64,000 nt of DNA from Apteryx mantelli (lineage: Eukaryota > Chordata > Aves > Apterygiformes > Apterygidae): assembly GCF_036417845.1 (NCBI RefSeq), contig NC_089982.1, positions 67,097,684-67,161,683 of the forward strand, written 5' to 3'. This document shows, piece after piece, positions 36,110 through 50,681 of the stretch; the first letter of the stretch is position 1; each line of letters opens with the position of its first letter. The position numbers were made by a program, and so were the translations under genes. A model generated the notes under the pieces. The model had not been told where the DNA came from. It worked only from the letters and a program-made list of their open reading frames with translations, and did no database searches.

Positions 36110-36310
36110 GGTTTGCCAACCGCTTGTTGTGAAGCCTCTGCAAGTCCGTCCACAGGCGCACAGCGTGGCAACGGAGTCGACTACAGTGGAGTTGCTGGTG
36201 TATAACCAAACGCCGGTTATTAGCCTTCTTACGGGCGACGGTGGACCCCGAGGACAAAAGCATCAGACCTGACTCGCTGCCCCCAGCCGCAGTTTGCGGA
36301 GGGCTGGCTA
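36110..36310. promoter_or_regulatory. small CpG-rich patch upstream of SLC34A2
   Basis: About fifteen CpG dinucleotides occur in roughly 200 bp, in an otherwise CpG-poor area about 1 kb upstream of the candidate SLC34A2 first exon. A (CAG)6 run adjoins it. On the plus strand a Kozak-like ATG and a donor-like GTCAGT follow at 36398 and 36413. It may be a divergent promoter or an enhancer. Confidence 0.35.
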
Positions 36311-39300
36311 TTGAAAGGGAATCAAATCTTCTTCTGTGTGAAGCTGAGAAGGGTTTGAAGTGGAAAGTAGTGACAGAAAATGGACCCTAAGCCCACCATG
36401 GTGATTTACAGGGTCAGTTTTCTTAACAAAAGGGTACTTTTACATTACATAGAAAAATAGTAGTTTTAATTGACGCCCTACCTGTAGGAAATCAGATGAA
36501 GCTTTTACCTGGGAATCCTTGTGTTTCTCTGAGCTGTGGTTTATCCTCTTCTGAGTCACTGTTTGTGAAATCCAGCTCCGACGGTGAGAAGGTTATGGGA
36601 CGTGCATGTTCTAGGCACACGGTTACGGTTCAGCTAGTGCGCCGTGACATCTTACACAGTATTTTTATTCCAATACACTTCATTCCATTTGCTGAGCACA
36701 ATCCTATGCACTGACCATATTAATGTTTTAGGAATGGAACAACCCCCAAACAGAACCATCCTGTTCCCCCCCCAAAAAGCGTTGGGAAAGAGAAACCAGT
36801 CACTTACGCAGAGGCAGGCAATCTAGGGTCTGTGTTCAGCAGGCTGGGGCAGTCCTTCTGCGGAGTCATTCGGGAGAGTCACCACAAGCAGCCTGCAACG
36901 CTCGTTCCCTGGCCACAAGGGATGGAGGCGGCCCTTGCCCAGGACCAGGGCAGATGAGGCTGAAGTTCTCCCCAAGGCAGCGAGGCAAGCGGAGCTGTAG
37001 CCCAGAGTGCTGGCTTGTCATTCTTCATGAATAGGAAAAGACTCAAAAGATGGTGCTATTAAGGAAGAATAACCCAGTGTTGCCCCTGCCCCCTTCCCTG
37101 GATAGGGAACATTTAATAAAACAAAACAAGCAAGCATATTTCAAGGGTCATGATTTCCTATCACAAAGTTGCTGGATTACTCTGCAGCTACTTTGAGTCA
37201 GTCTATATCAGCCTAAAACCCATCGGAGATAGTCTAGGATTTAGCAGGAGATGCAGTCACAGAAAATGTCTCAACCAGAGTGAGAAAAAATTCCTGGCAT
37301 TTGTAAATTCTGTGAGAGGTGAACTCTGTCCAGTCGCTGTTACATGCTGCAAGAAGTGATAGCACAGACAAGAAATATCTCTCCTTAAAGATCTCTGTGC
37401 TACAAAATGCTACAAGCTCCCTTACAGCTTGCCCACACTATTGGGAGACTTGCTGTTGAAAGTGTCAGCCCCATTCATCTCTGAGAACCAGACCCTGTTA
37501 CAGTAAATCAAAGGTATCTCATACACAATTAAAATCAAAATAATCAAAGGCAAATAAAAGAAATGGCCATCTATCCTACAAAGGTACAAGATCAGCCCAA
37601 GATATGTATTCATTAACAGTAATATTCACACGATCAAGTTTGTTTTTTTAGTAGACACAGCTTCAAAAGACAGCATGCATTAGCAAGACATTCAGCTGAG
37701 GTCAGGAGAGAAATTATTTCGCTTACATTATTTTATTCCCTTACATTAATTTAAGTTTCAGTGTTCCACAAATCCAAGGAATGCACAGCTAATCAATTGC
37801 TTTCTGTGTTCTCAAGGTGTTGAAACCAAAAAACAACTACAGAGCTTTTACTGAAGAGCCTGTGTTTGGAAATTACGTTGCCCATTTTAACTTGTTTATA
37901 AACCTTGACCAAGATCTAGTTGTCTGCATCTGTGAACTGCATGCATGTGGTTTAAACTGGCCTTTTTTTCTTCTAAATATGTAACGCCACAAAGCACTGA
38001 TCGTAAAAGAAAGAGATGGTGCTGATTTCAGTATGATTTACAGCTAGAACAGTAATTTGGTTAAAGACTTACCTCTAATCAGCTGAAAACATCTTCCGTT
38101 GTTCAATTACCTGGAAGAATTTAGGCCCTAGTTTTCGCTATCATCTGCAAAGTATACTACGTTGAAACATTTTAACAATACAGTTTACTAATGAAAAAGC
38201 CCAGTCAGATATGTTTGGTGGATATTAAATTCCACACTGATATACATCTGGGTATGTAGTAAGTAAAAGTGTTTTATTTCAACTTCCTATTCATCCCGTG
38301 TTTTGCTGCTAACATATATCAGTACCCATCCGAGGGTTCATCCAAACATACAGGAGTGGTCCTTCGAGCTGCACGCCACAGGCACAGGGGGCACATGGGC
38401 TCGGCGCGGTGGGCAGAAATCAGCCTAGGCCGGGGGCGAGGCACCAAACGTTCCCGTCCCACTTGCAGGGAAGCGGCCAACAACAGACAAAAAGACATAG
38501 ACTAAAATGTGGCACGTGTAAAATAGCACCAGCACTAGTCTGAATTTGCTTTCAGTCAGAATGCCAAAAAAATATGAATTATATCACTCACTTTGAGAAC
38601 TAAAGTCCAGATACAATTTTGAAATTTTTTTTATCATGACAGCTCTAAACTTTTATTGTTTGTCCTGAATATTTAAAAGATTTAAGAAATGTCCATTAAG
38701 AAAACAACAACCCTAAAACAAAGATATTGCTAATTCTTTAGGATAAGAAATATTTAATCACAAAAGAAACCCAATATTCTTCCCCTCTTGCTAACCTTCT
38801 CTTACTTTTTTAATAGTCTCTCCCCTTACCGCAGCCCCCTTGCTTCCCCCCTGCTCCTGCTCACGCTCTCAGCCAATCTCCTATTCCACATCCATCAGTG
38901 GCCTCCCACTTTGGACACGTATTAATGAATGCAAATAGCATTGTCCCAATAAACAAGTAATGGGGAGGAGGAAGAAGAGAAGAAGTGAAGGGAAATGTGA
39001 GAGGTCCTAAATAAGTAACAATATTTACACTCTTATATAAACCTTAATTTACAGTTCCCAAAATGCTTCAGGAAAGTAGGTATTGTTAACTCCTTTGTTA
39101 TTCAAAGACTGTTCAAAGACAATTTTTTTTAAAAATACATTGTTTTCCTCCTACACAGCTTGTCAGCCCTCAGCTGACCCTGGACACTGTGCTGTCGGTT
39201 GCTGGATGAGCAAGTATAATTATCAGCCAGCCAGCTGAGCGTGTTTACACTGAAGATGAGACTCATCTCACATTTCCAAAGTGCTGACTCCTGCACAGGA

Positions 39301-39628
39301 GCTGCATGGCCAGCCACCTTCCCCATGCTGCTTACAGAGCTTCTTGGCGTTCACAGTAGCCCCACTTAAAAGCGCCTTCTACCTAGAAGACTATTTGGAG
39401 AATGAGGAATTTTGCCAAAATAAATGATCTCTCACAAAACATACTACTCTTTCAAAGGGCAAGTATGCATTAATTCTGTATAGAATTGTATGTTTCAAAT
39501 AAAGTATTAAACACCTCAAATTCTAGTTTAAACATTCCAAATTATTTTATCAGTGACAACGTTTGTTACTTACTGTAGCAAAATCCTTGGTTATCTCTTT
39601 ATTCTAAATTTTCACTCCTGAAATAGCT

Positions 39629-39657
39629 TTTAGATAACTCTAAGTGAGTTATCTAAA
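39629..39657. repeat. perfect 12-bp inverted repeat with 5-nt loop
   Basis: TTTAGATAACTC (39629-39640) and GAGTTATCTAAA (39646-39657) are exact reverse complements around TAAGT. The surroundings are AT-rich intergenic DNA. Confidence 0.8.
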
Positions 39658-40797
39658 GGTGACTTATTGCTATAAGGTGAGAGGATACATCTCTTTTCAT
39701 TAAACTTACTTTCCATACAACTAATTATCTAACATGCTAATTCAGTACATATCTTTAAATTAAATTGGTAAAATTAACAGCAAAACTGAACTATTTAAGA
39801 ATCTCAAATAGAGCAATTTTCCTTAAAATACAGTTCAAGAGCAATTACTTATGATTACTATCTAATATTTCTGTCAGAATAATCACTAAGGGACCTCAGC
39901 TCAAGTCATTCAAAGAAAATAAGAGAAGTTTGATCCTTACGGTACTTTAAAGATTTTTTTAATATATAGTAACCAGATGGCTTAAAACTTTTGTCTCTTT
40001 TACTCAGAAGAGAAACAAGTTGACAAAACTCTAAATCGGTACTTGACTACTACATTAGGACTGTGGCTGAGCAAGTGATTTTGAGAGACTTACTGTTCTG
40101 CACATGTATAAAAGATGTATGTTGTTCTATCAAGTGTACATCAGTTTCCATTTTAAAATGAAACGGTGTATATATTTCATTTCTGTAAGGTTATCTTCTT
40201 GAAACAGATGCTTTTGATATTAACGGAAAGACTGCACGAGTGCAAGGACAGACCTTTCTGGAGCAAGCACTACAGTAATTTTCTTATTGCATTAAACAAA
40301 CTAGCTTTGCTGCATACTTGCGAGACCTTGCAATCAGAAGACCTCCCTGTGCCACACATATTGAAGAAATTTTCTCCTTCTGTCCTAGGAGCTTCTCCCA
40401 GTCGTAGCTATTCCATACAGACTGTTTTGTCTAAATCTTATTATCAGCTATGAAATCTGTGGATAGTTCTGGAGGATTGTGTTCTAGTAAAGACAGCACA
40501 GAAAATGGTCCAGGAACCAAACGCCCGTCTCCTTGCAGTTTAAATTGGATGCTGGTCTTCAGCCCTCATAACAAATTACACAGGGAGAACTTTAATGCTT
40601 TTTGCTTTTTTAATAGAATTCTGTTCCAGCAAACTTTCTGTAGACTTTAGACGCCAGTCCTAAAGAGGTATGTAATAAGTGACTTCCCTGGAGAAAGAAA
40701 ACCACCTCCATGGCATTGCTTCTTGTTTGAAAACAAAAGTCTTCCACAGCCACACAATTACAGTTCCCATTGACTTAGAAGAACTTTTATATATCTA

Positions 40798-40831
40798 CAG
40801 ATATAGATATAGATAAACATATATATATATG
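40798..40831 (+). repeat. (GATATA)/(AT)n low-complexity run
   Basis: The tract consists of ATAGAT-type units followed by a pure AT run. It is simple sequence. Confidence 0.8.
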
Positions 40832-40911
40832 GATCTAAGTTATTATATGGACCAAGGCACATATGCAGTAGCTGCTTTTTAATTGTTTACAGTTTATCCT
40901 TTTAAATAAAT

Positions 40912-40935
40912 GTTTTTGGTTTTGGTTTTGGTTTA
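40912..40935 (+). repeat. (TTTTGG)n short array
   Basis: Three to four TTTTGG-type units occur in a row. A similar T-rich GG array lies at 15908-15938. It is not the vertebrate telomere unit TTAGGG. Confidence 0.8.
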
Positions 40936-43900
40936 AGAGGTAATTAAAGGAGCAGTGGGACAAATATTTGCTTTTCCAGAAGTTAACCGTAAGATAAATA
41001 CAAACCAAATCTTAACAGGAGTAAAACACCTAATATTTCATCACTGCCCTTAAACTTAGCCAATATATGGGCTTATCCCTGCCTATTGCCATTAAAAAAA
41101 AGAGAAACTCATGTCAGTCAAGTATTTTTATTGCAGTCATATTTTCTTACAAGGAAAATATGTAACATCCTGTTTCCTTTAAAGGGGGGACACATGAGGC
41201 AGAAATTAAAGGAGACCCTTAGGGCTCAGTGCTGGCAGAAAGAAGCTTTGAGCTGTGAGACAGGGAAAAATAACCAAGCAATTTAAAATCAAATCGGAAG
41301 AAGATATTCTCTGTTCTGTTCTTACAGCTGAATTCACGGACCAGGAATATGAGCATTCTTTGTAAATACATAGGGTTATTTCAAGGGTAGCTGACTTCAT
41401 GATTAACGTTTTTTCCTAAAGCAATCAGTTCCAAACTTCAGTTAATCACTTAAGTCAAAAGTGATAATAGAACAGAGACGATCTTCTTCCTTTAAAAGGT
41501 GCAAGTTGTTAACTGTCAAAATGATTATAAATAATTTCCCTGCACAGGAAAATATAACTTCACGTCTCTAAAACAGATCAATTGGCAAACCTCTGGACAT
41601 ATAGTTTGGTTGCTCTCTATTCTCTAAAGCCTCCTCAAAAGCCAAAGTTAGGCCTCGATCTTATGTTTATTTATGAGCATAACATTCATGGCATAACATG
41701 ACCTAATTAGGTTGCTGATATGAGTCTTGCTTGGCCTCTCTATAACTCAGCAGGAGCATAGTCTTAAGAACCCATTATTCAGCTGCTTCGCTTTCATTAA
41801 AATTGTTGCAGTGTCAAAAAACGACAGTATCACAAAAATGAGACTTCCATTACATTTAAATTAAGTGTTTCTTTGTTTAAGTAATAAGCATAAATTAGTG
41901 CAGGTGAGAAGACAAGAATTGCTTCTTAATTGTAGTGGAAGGACTTTTTTTTTTTACCTGAAGGTAACAAGTGACATTTTACATATATTAAGATTTAAAC
42001 AGGTGTCTCTGTTACAGACGATGTGTAACTCAAGACTTACAGAGTTGTAAAGCTGTAACTTTATGCTAATATCAATAAATTATGTAAAGCCCATCTACAA
42101 ATATGTTGCGTGCTGGCCTTGATCCCCAAACCTTGATCTGATTGGTCTGCTCCTCTTTTTTGTCAGCTTTTGCTCAGAATCTCTCCTAAACTGTTTCTAA
42201 ATTAAGGAAATGTGACTTATCCACCTTTTCTTCCATTAGTCACATCAAGGTTATTCATATGTTATGTAAAAGGTTAGTGTTGTATTTCATCATTATGCGA
42301 GTTAAACACTTCTTTACAGCTTACTTATTTTGAAAACATTACTGAATAAAACAAGAGGACAAAATATATAGCTTATTATATTCAGGGCTATTTCAAAACA
42401 GCTATTTTGGAGTAACTATTCTAGATGATTTTTCCGTACACTGAAACACTCAAACAGATTTAACTGATCTGTGTTTTCACTGAAACAGTGTCAGGAATAA
42501 CAATTAAGACTTTTTTCAGTCCAAATGTGCTACTATCAACAGGACACTTGAATGAGCAAGGGACTAAAGCCTATCCGAGGCACCTCCTGACCACTGCAGG
42601 TTGGCAAGACGAAGGGTGCTGGTGGGGGGCAAGAAGGAGCATTCGTGCTCTTTGTGGCAGGTTGCGGCCCCCGACGTACCGAAGAGAATGCAAAATTCCT
42701 GGTCCTGCAAAGGAGTTTAACAAACGCTCTAACAGTTACACCAAGGACCAGGGACGAGAAGCGTTAGGTTCTCGATGAAGGCTGCGGGGAATATGACACC
42801 TTGAGAAACACACTGACATTTCTCAGAGACAAATAAATAATATAACTAAGTAGAAGAGCATGGAGGAATGCTGAGGAGAACTGGACAACAGTGAACTGGC
42901 GTTCACAGTGTGACGGTAAACACCAAACAAGCATACAAGGCTAGATCCAGCTCCTTTTCTTCCCCTTTTGCTCACTGTAAGTGGTCCATGTAAATTTTAT
43001 CAGTTGCAGTTTTTCTTTCAGGCGTCGGATATATGTTAAGCACTTGACTGCAAAGATGAAGCACTCTTACTTAGTAGGATATTAGAGAGATGGAGATAGC
43101 AAACTGTCCCAGCAAAGTTTAGCATGAGGATGGACAAACAGCATGTACAACCCATTTATTTGTAATGAAGAACATTATCATGTCTCTTTTAGCAACTTAC
43201 TGGTATTTCCTCTGGAAATTCATTGCTTCTTGCTTTATTAGTCCTACTGTTTTCTGACAGGTATAATAGCTACTATTCAGGCAGATTCAGTTGGTGTTTA
43301 GCACTTTAAAGATTAAAGCAGTCTGTAAATGGTATTAATGCAAAGACAGCATGATTTATTCTGGAGGGATATAAAACAGTTTCCAGTATCTTTGATGTAT
43401 TTTGTAAAGAAAATACGTAAGGATTATTATATAATACATATTATCTGTTTTTATATAGTGCCTTTCACATTAAAGGGAATTAATCTGTTACAGCATGTTG
43501 AACATAACATTAGGAGATATACAAATGGTTAAAAGCAGTCCCTGGTGAAGGGCAAGTTAATGTTACCTGGGATATTGCACCATACATGAAATACCAGAAT
43601 TTCTCTATTTTGCAATCTTTATATCAAAATTCCTAGATTTCAGATGGGCCTGAGTTTAAAATTGTTCATTGAAGAGGAGTTCATTTCTGAGTACTTTCTG
43701 TTTTTGAAAATGCTTTCTTAAAAGAAGCAGTTTAGTGACTGTTTTATCTGTGCCATTAAGCATAAGGACACTCAGATGGCCGGTCTGAGAAAGCTGAGAA
43801 AGTTTCAACTGAGCTGTTCAAAATGAGCTGCCTCTCAGTCAGGCAGAAATACCTGGTCATACCTACTCAGGGAATTGCTCCTCCTAACTCTTTCTGTGGA

Positions 43901-44200
43901 CACTTGCTAACTCAGTCATGCTGCCTTGGTTTGAAACAACATTTAGGTTTATACAAGCTCTAAGGAAACAACAGAAACCTTCCTTCCCCAGCCACAGCCT
44001 TCGTCTTGACGCTCTGTTTTGAGCTGGATCTTCCACACCACCATCAGGGCAAAATGTCCCTCCACTAAACTCCTTCCTTCTCCTACAGCCAGGCAGGCAG
44101 CGGTGCCTCACCATGTTGGAAAGCAACCTCATCACATCAATCTACAGCCCAAATAGCTTCATTCATTACAGCTAGGAACAAAAGATGTATCTTGAACAAT

Positions 44201-45060
44201 GTGCTGAGATCATTGCCACCATGATACTCTGCTTGTTCATGATACTGTGACCATACAGCACAGGCACTGCCGCCAGCACTGCTCCTCTCCCGACGCCTGC
44301 ACGCGTCAGCCAGACCCCGACCCTTGCAGCAGGATGGTGGGGCAGGCTCACTGCTTTGCAGACTGCGACCTGGGAAGAGCCTAGGGAAGGGACCTGCAGA
44401 CAGGACATCCCAGCGGGTAGTGGTGAGAGCTGCTCAGTCCCAGGGACATAGCCAGGCGGTGAGATCATCCCTGGTGACCTCTGCAGCAGCACCTAGGTGA
44501 GACCGCAGGAGACGGGAGGAAGCCTCCAGAGCCTGTGAGCAAGGCGGCAGGGAGAGAGAGGCCTGGGTGTACAGCATGAGGCACGCTGCTAACGGCACCT
44601 CTCCGCTGCGTTTTTGTGACTGGCTCTGAACAGGGAGCAGACCATGAGGCTCACGCCACTGCAGGTGCCACCTCAGAAGAGGCCAGCGACTTGAACTGGC
44701 CATACATGGTGGGCAGCTACTGCTCCATGGGATCCAGGAACAATCCCGCACATTGGGGCTGCTCATCTTATTTTAAGGTGTCCCATCACAATGTGCAAGC
44801 AGAGAAGTGCCCACTGCAGCAGTGCGTGCCTCCCTTCCTTGGCTGAGCAGGAATGCAGGTGGCCTGCCAGGGCGTCCTGGGGGGCTGCGGGTGCCCCGGG
44901 GAGAGGGACCTCGGCAGCAAAGAGGAAACTTGCACCTTAGCAATGGCCAGGAGAGAAGAGTGGCCAAACAGCTACAGCTACTTCCCCTCCAAGATAACCA
45001 GTGAGCCCCATAAACTGAAAGTCTGACAGTTTTGTTGCTGTTTCCAAGGCCATGCATGCA
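44201..45060. other. GC-rich intergenic patch
   Basis: The stretch is GC-rich with moderate CpG content. It has open frames on both strands (44172-44492 minus, 44434-44766 minus, 44773-45057 minus) whose products are not recognisable. It may be a weak CpG island or a GC-rich relic. Confidence 0.35.
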
Positions 45061-45227
45061 AGGAGGGAGGGAAGGGGGACAAGGAGTGTTGTATTCACAG
45101 CACGTGCATGCAGTTGTTAATGGCGTGCTATGATCGGTTCCTTGCTTCTGGCCACCACCGAGGCCAGCTGTGCTGTCATTGAAACGCAGAAATATTCCCA
45201 GCTGGGGCCAAGCTGCTAATGAACAGG

Positions 45228-45272
45228 ATGAGACATACAGATCTCTGCCCTGAAGAGTTTACAACTTGCCAA
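45228..45272. repeat. possible ancient MIR/L3-like repeat relic
   Basis: ATCTCTGCCCTGAAGAGTTT followed by ACAACTTGCC resembles the conserved 'cctgccctcaaggagcttaca' type segment of old amniote SINE/LINE tails. The match is judged from memory and short. Confidence 0.25.
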
Positions 45273-48200
45273 AAGGAAAAAAAATTCATAGATTCGGAGG
45301 TTCATAACATAACATGTTGATGCTTTGTCTAATCCACAGATGCTAGTGAGATAATAAAACCATTCACAGCTAAAAAAAATCGTATTCAGGGAGGGGGGGC
45401 TTTGGATTCCAGGTATTGCTAGAAATGTTTGTAAAATATAGTTCCACCTTTTTTTTTTCCTCCTGTTCTGCATTAGGATAATCTGGATGCTAAGGCCACT
45501 TTTGCCACAGTATTAGCTGTGGAAGATGGAACAGAGCTAAATAAGGAATTTTAGCCTTGGCTTAAAATTCAGTAAGTTGAAAAGTGGCTTTAGAGCTACT
45601 AATGGGTTGAAGGAAAGAGGAATCCTCCAGTGCAGCAGAAGAGCAGGTGACAGGTATTAGCTACGTCAGATACTCTATCTGGTCTTATTTCTCCAGCCAT
45701 TGCAAACAGCTTCCTGCTAAAATTCTTGCCTTTCCTCCCTTTTGTATTTTATATTGTGCTTAGACTCATTTATACTATCACAGTCCTCCATTTTTTTGGT
45801 ACGATATTCTGATCCAGGTCAATACTGTTTGACTGACATATTTCCTTTGAACAGCTCTTCACCAGCCTCACAGTTCTCACACTAATACTTCTTCTCTAGA
45901 CTTAAATATTATTTCCTTTCTGGGAATATACTCAAAGTTTCACTGGAACTGAAATTCCTGATAAGGAATTCAGCAGGCCTAGAAAATAAGTTTTATGCAA
46001 AAAATTGTGGGTTACCACAGCTTACCTGCATTTGACCTTATTGTAATGATTCTTGCCTTAAAAATTGTTTTGAAGCCTTGCAGACTACCAGATACCAGTG
46101 TATGTTTGATCGCTGTTTGCCCCCTCCTTACATGCTTAACAGGCTACATTTATTATTTCCGCTCAAGCTGTACCCCACTTGGACTGACAGATTTTTAAAA
46201 CATTTGACACATAATTCCCCATGCCCATTTTTTAAAGAACTTCAGCTCAGAAATAATCCAGTCTTCCCAGTGCACCTCAGACTTTGGTTCCTTTTCAACT
46301 GTGATCAATATATTTCCACACCTCTAACCCTAACAGGTATCCTGCATTTTCCCCCATGAATTGTCTTGTCTTTTTCTTTCCCCCTCCCCAAGAGGAACTG
46401 TTGACCTTGTGAGCAACAGAAGACAGATACAAACTCAAGTGGTGAAACCTTAACTTTCTGTGTCTTTCAAAGAAAGGAAGAAACCATTTGAGCAGTATTT
46501 TACAGATATGTTTACCTAAAACCCATCACAGAGTAGATCCTCTCTGTGCTATGTGTATAAATAAACACATGATCTGCTATTTAAAGACAAAACATACACT
46601 TATTTCCACAGCCAGAAGAGAGTTGTACTGAGGATCCATTCTGTTTTACACTTGTGAAATAGAGTCCAGAAGCTCTCATATAAAAACAAAACAAATTAAG
46701 CCTCTAAACTTTTTTAGTTCCCTTCTCAAATTCTCTTTCTTTAGGTAGATCCTGGAGGCACGAAATGCCTTATAAAGCTTGTCATCACCTAAGCTGCTGT
46801 TACAACTAGTAATAATATACAAGAGAACACTGTATCTAGGATCAGCATTTCCTGTACTGCAAATGCATGCAGTGGAAACTCTTGTTCACCAAAAAGTAGT
46901 CGCATACAAAGCAGTGTGCCCAAGATGCCCAAAAAAACAAAATGAAGCATGCTTTCAGTAATTACAGTAAATTATACTTTCTTACCTGACAGCAGAAAAA
47001 TATTATTTACAGTGTGTCGTGTACTGCAGCTGGTGTAGTCTTCATCTGGTGCCAAGTCACATAGCTCGTGCCTCTGAAAAGCACCTGCTCATTCAATATT
47101 ACTCATCTCAGCCGAAGACACAAGCAAAGAGGGCCAGAGCAGGATAGCTGCTAAATTTGCAGCGGCACGTCTCCTATCCCCACCCTGAGATAAAAAGGCC
47201 AGGACAGAGGCAGCCTCCGAGGAGCAGGAAATCACTCCTCACTCCCTGCACACAAAACAGGAACTGGAAAGGCTCATAGGAAATTCCTTACACCTTTACG
47301 GGGAGCTTGGTCTATCTTGCTGGTGCAATTCGAGCCTTTCCCAACAGGGGAACCATTGGGTAGGAGACCAGGTGCTGCAGATCTCAGGGTCTCTGGAGAA
47401 GCAGGTCACCTCCTGTACTGAAGCTGTGCCACCCTCCACTTCTAGGTCCTTTCCATTAATTTCTGTTTTCTCACATTTGATTCAAAACAGTTTGTATAAT
47501 TTGTTATCTACATTTTGGAGAAGGCCCAACATAGTAAACACTGACTTATGTTCAACAATAACATACGTATGGATAATCAGGAACTTGGAATGGAAATCAG
47601 ACAAGTCAAGCCACTCAGTGTAGCTTGACGAAGCAACAAAATACTCCAGTGTCTCATTGACCACATATTTGGGTTTTTGTCAGTTGAGTACCTCAAGAGA
47701 AATAGCAGCAGACTGCTCAAGTTTCCTTTCTGAAGCACTGCCTAAAACCCCAAGGAGTTAGGAAAGGAGGTTAGAGCTGGAGGTGTTTGAGACCTTCCCA
47801 TTCTTGGGGAATGCTGATTTGTCAAAACTCTTTGTGGAGTTTATAATTTTTTTTAATAATAAAACTTCTGAAGGAAAGACTTCTTGGTCTGGGAGTGGGA
47901 TTGCTGTCCAAACAAGAGGAAGGGTTTGTGGAACATGAGCCTAGAAAGTTTAGTTCACGAGTAACTATGAATAAGGCCTGACTGCATATCCTCTTCCAGC
48001 CACAGCCATGCCATGCAAACATGTGTGGACAGTGTCTTTTGAAGAGCAATTGCTGAGGTCAAGAGCTATTTCAGCTCATTTGCACTAAAAAAGATCAGGA
48101 TTTGATCACCTGAACAATTCAGTCAGCTGAGCTGGCTCTCTGGCAAGGGCCTGACACTGAACCTCCTTTAGATAGCACAGTTGCCTACATACAAAGAAAA

Positions 48201-50681
48201 ATGACCAAAATTTTCAATGGCAATGAGCATATCAAGTTTTGCATGTTTAGCACCAAGTATTAGCACTAATTGTCTTACTGAGAAGGGCTACTAAGGAAAC
48301 ATAATAAAATTAGAAATGTGTATCTTACATTCCCCCAGTGGCCAAAAAATAGAGAAAACAATAGCCTATTTTTTCTCGCCCACATTAGATGCATATCACT
48401 CTTACATACAAAAAGAATTGAGGGCCTGGGTGTGAAAGTAATTTTGTATCCTAGTAACACCAAAACCCAGAGGAAGTTCAGCAAATCAACAAAACATTTA
48501 TAGGCAAACAAAACATAAAGGCCATAAATGTGAAAAGTTTGTAAAGTTAGAAGTTCAAAAAGGAGAAGGACAAAAAAAGGTAATGGATATAGAGAATGAT
48601 TAAAAGACCACATGGAGAAAGTAGTTAAATATAAAGCTAAACCAGAATTGTATATACAATGTGTTTAAAAAAAAAAAAGTACAAAACATGGTTTCCAATT
48701 TCGGTCTTTTCCTTAAACACATCTCTTCTGTTGACTCATAGGAGCAATTTGAGGACAACACTTTTAGAAGATACTCCCTTAAAAACACTTCCCCCACCTT
48801 GTTGATTGCCGTGTCTTCCAGATACATAAGGAGACTATAAGATAATTCCACCTTTCTTTGATCTTTCATTCACTCATGTTAAAATTCCCTCTTCTCAGCC
48901 TACATAGGAGTATATAGGCAACACCACTGCTTTACATTCATTTGATGCAGATGTTTAAATCTGATTAGATCTAACAGTGACCGTTTACATGAATACCAAG
49001 GGATTGCCAAGAAGAGGTAAAAGGTACATGTGATGAATATCATCAAAGAACTCAAAGAGAGATCTGTAAAGTGAGATGACATTATCACAAGCTGCCATTC
49101 CCAGTGATCTTAACCAACAAGAAAGTACATGACCTTGATAGCACTAACGCTGACTTTTTCGGTTAGAAAAATAGAGCTTCTCTGTAAATCCTTTCTTCCT
49201 ACCAGAGAATAAGAAAAGGAAGATCGTTCTAACACTTATCCAAATGCCAGGCAATGAGACAAAGTAAAATCAACTCTTGAAAATTTGAAAAAGGTTGAGA
49301 GAGAAAGATGGCAGGCTTTCAGCCAGTCTTTTCAAGACCTTTAGCAGTTTACACTCTCTAGAACAGAAATAAAGGACATGGTTCTTTTTTTACACAGGAA
49401 CACATGCTGAATGTCCACTTTAAAACTAGGATTTTAATTGTAGGCTATAGCTACTGGTCTGTAATCACTTTCCGTAATGAAATGGATACAAGCATGATAG
49501 TCTTTATCGTACCATAGTGGGGTTTTTTTTGTTTTTTTTTTTAAGTGTAAAGGAATGAGGAGATTCTTGACATTACATACAACTTTCTGTCAGAAAGGAG
49601 TAGGAGATCTGGTTCTACTGCCACATCTGCCAGGGCCTTGCATAATTCTTACAAATTCCTGACCTTTGTGTTTTACTTGCCTCCACAAGAGACCTCCCTT
49701 CCTTTCAACCTATGAATAAAGAAAGCTATAAAATCATTAAGTATTATCGCTATCATTCTCTTATTATGAGATGTGCCATGCTTATGCCTTTCATCCAACA
49801 GCTCAGAGCTGAGATATATCTACATGCACAATAGGCAGCCCTAGGAGTGTCGATCTACTGCCAAACCTGCTCCAAACCTGAAACGGCATAACCTAAGCAG
49901 TGCTGCAGGGAGGACATTATAATCAGTCTAGGTGTAGTGCCCTCCTAAAGCAGCAATACTCCTTGGGTGGCCTGTGCTGCAGCCGTGTTAGGGTATTGTA
50001 GCACACTCGCCTAACTTGAAGAGTTCAACCACAATGCTGCATAACACTTTGTAAACACGAGCAGTTGTGACTGGGTGAAGAAAGACTGAGTGTTGACTTT
50101 TGAGTTAAAGAGGTCAGAAACAAAATATCATGGGATATTTAGATGTAATAAACACTCAGTAACTCAAATTTATGTCTAGCCCACAAAAAGGAAACATAAA
50201 TAACAGTGCTCCAAACCTAATGGTATGCAAAGCATGACAAAGGAGAGATTCCCATTGCTCAACTGTAGATTGTACATGCTATACCAACCTCAGCTTTGCC
50301 TCTGGTGACAAACAGCTTGCACGATTGAAGGTGATTACAAGGCAACACTATGGTTGCAAGCCAACAAAAAATAAAGGCTAAACTGAATGCTTCTTATTGG
50401 CAAAGAGGTGCCATGCAGAAAAAAATGGCTAAGCCCATAAAATATTAGAAATATAGCACTGCAGAAGTAGTTAAGAAACTCTTCTTTCCCTTTTAAGTAA
50501 CAGGAGTGTTACATTTCCATACAGCTAAGATCCAAAAGAAAGCCAAACCTAACCAACGTGGCTTGACTAAGTAAGAAAGTCAAGTAAGAAAAAGACTTGG
50601 TTTAAAATAAGTACTCCCTAGAATATGTGTTTCTAACTCCAATGTTTTCATCTTTCCTAAGTAGTAGGACTTTTTAAATTA

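Larger units (their letters stand above)
36420..44200. other. long intergenic stretch, no supported gene
   Basis: The DNA is mostly AT-rich with simple repeats near 40.8-40.94 kb and a hairpin at 39629-39657. Two isolated CpG-containing patches occur at about 38.34-38.48 kb and 42.58-42.79 kb. No splice-bounded coding exon was recognised. Confidence 0.5.

Noticed and set aside
40912..40935. Interstitial telomere array
   Set aside because: The unit is TTTTGG, not TTAGGG, and there are only three to four copies.
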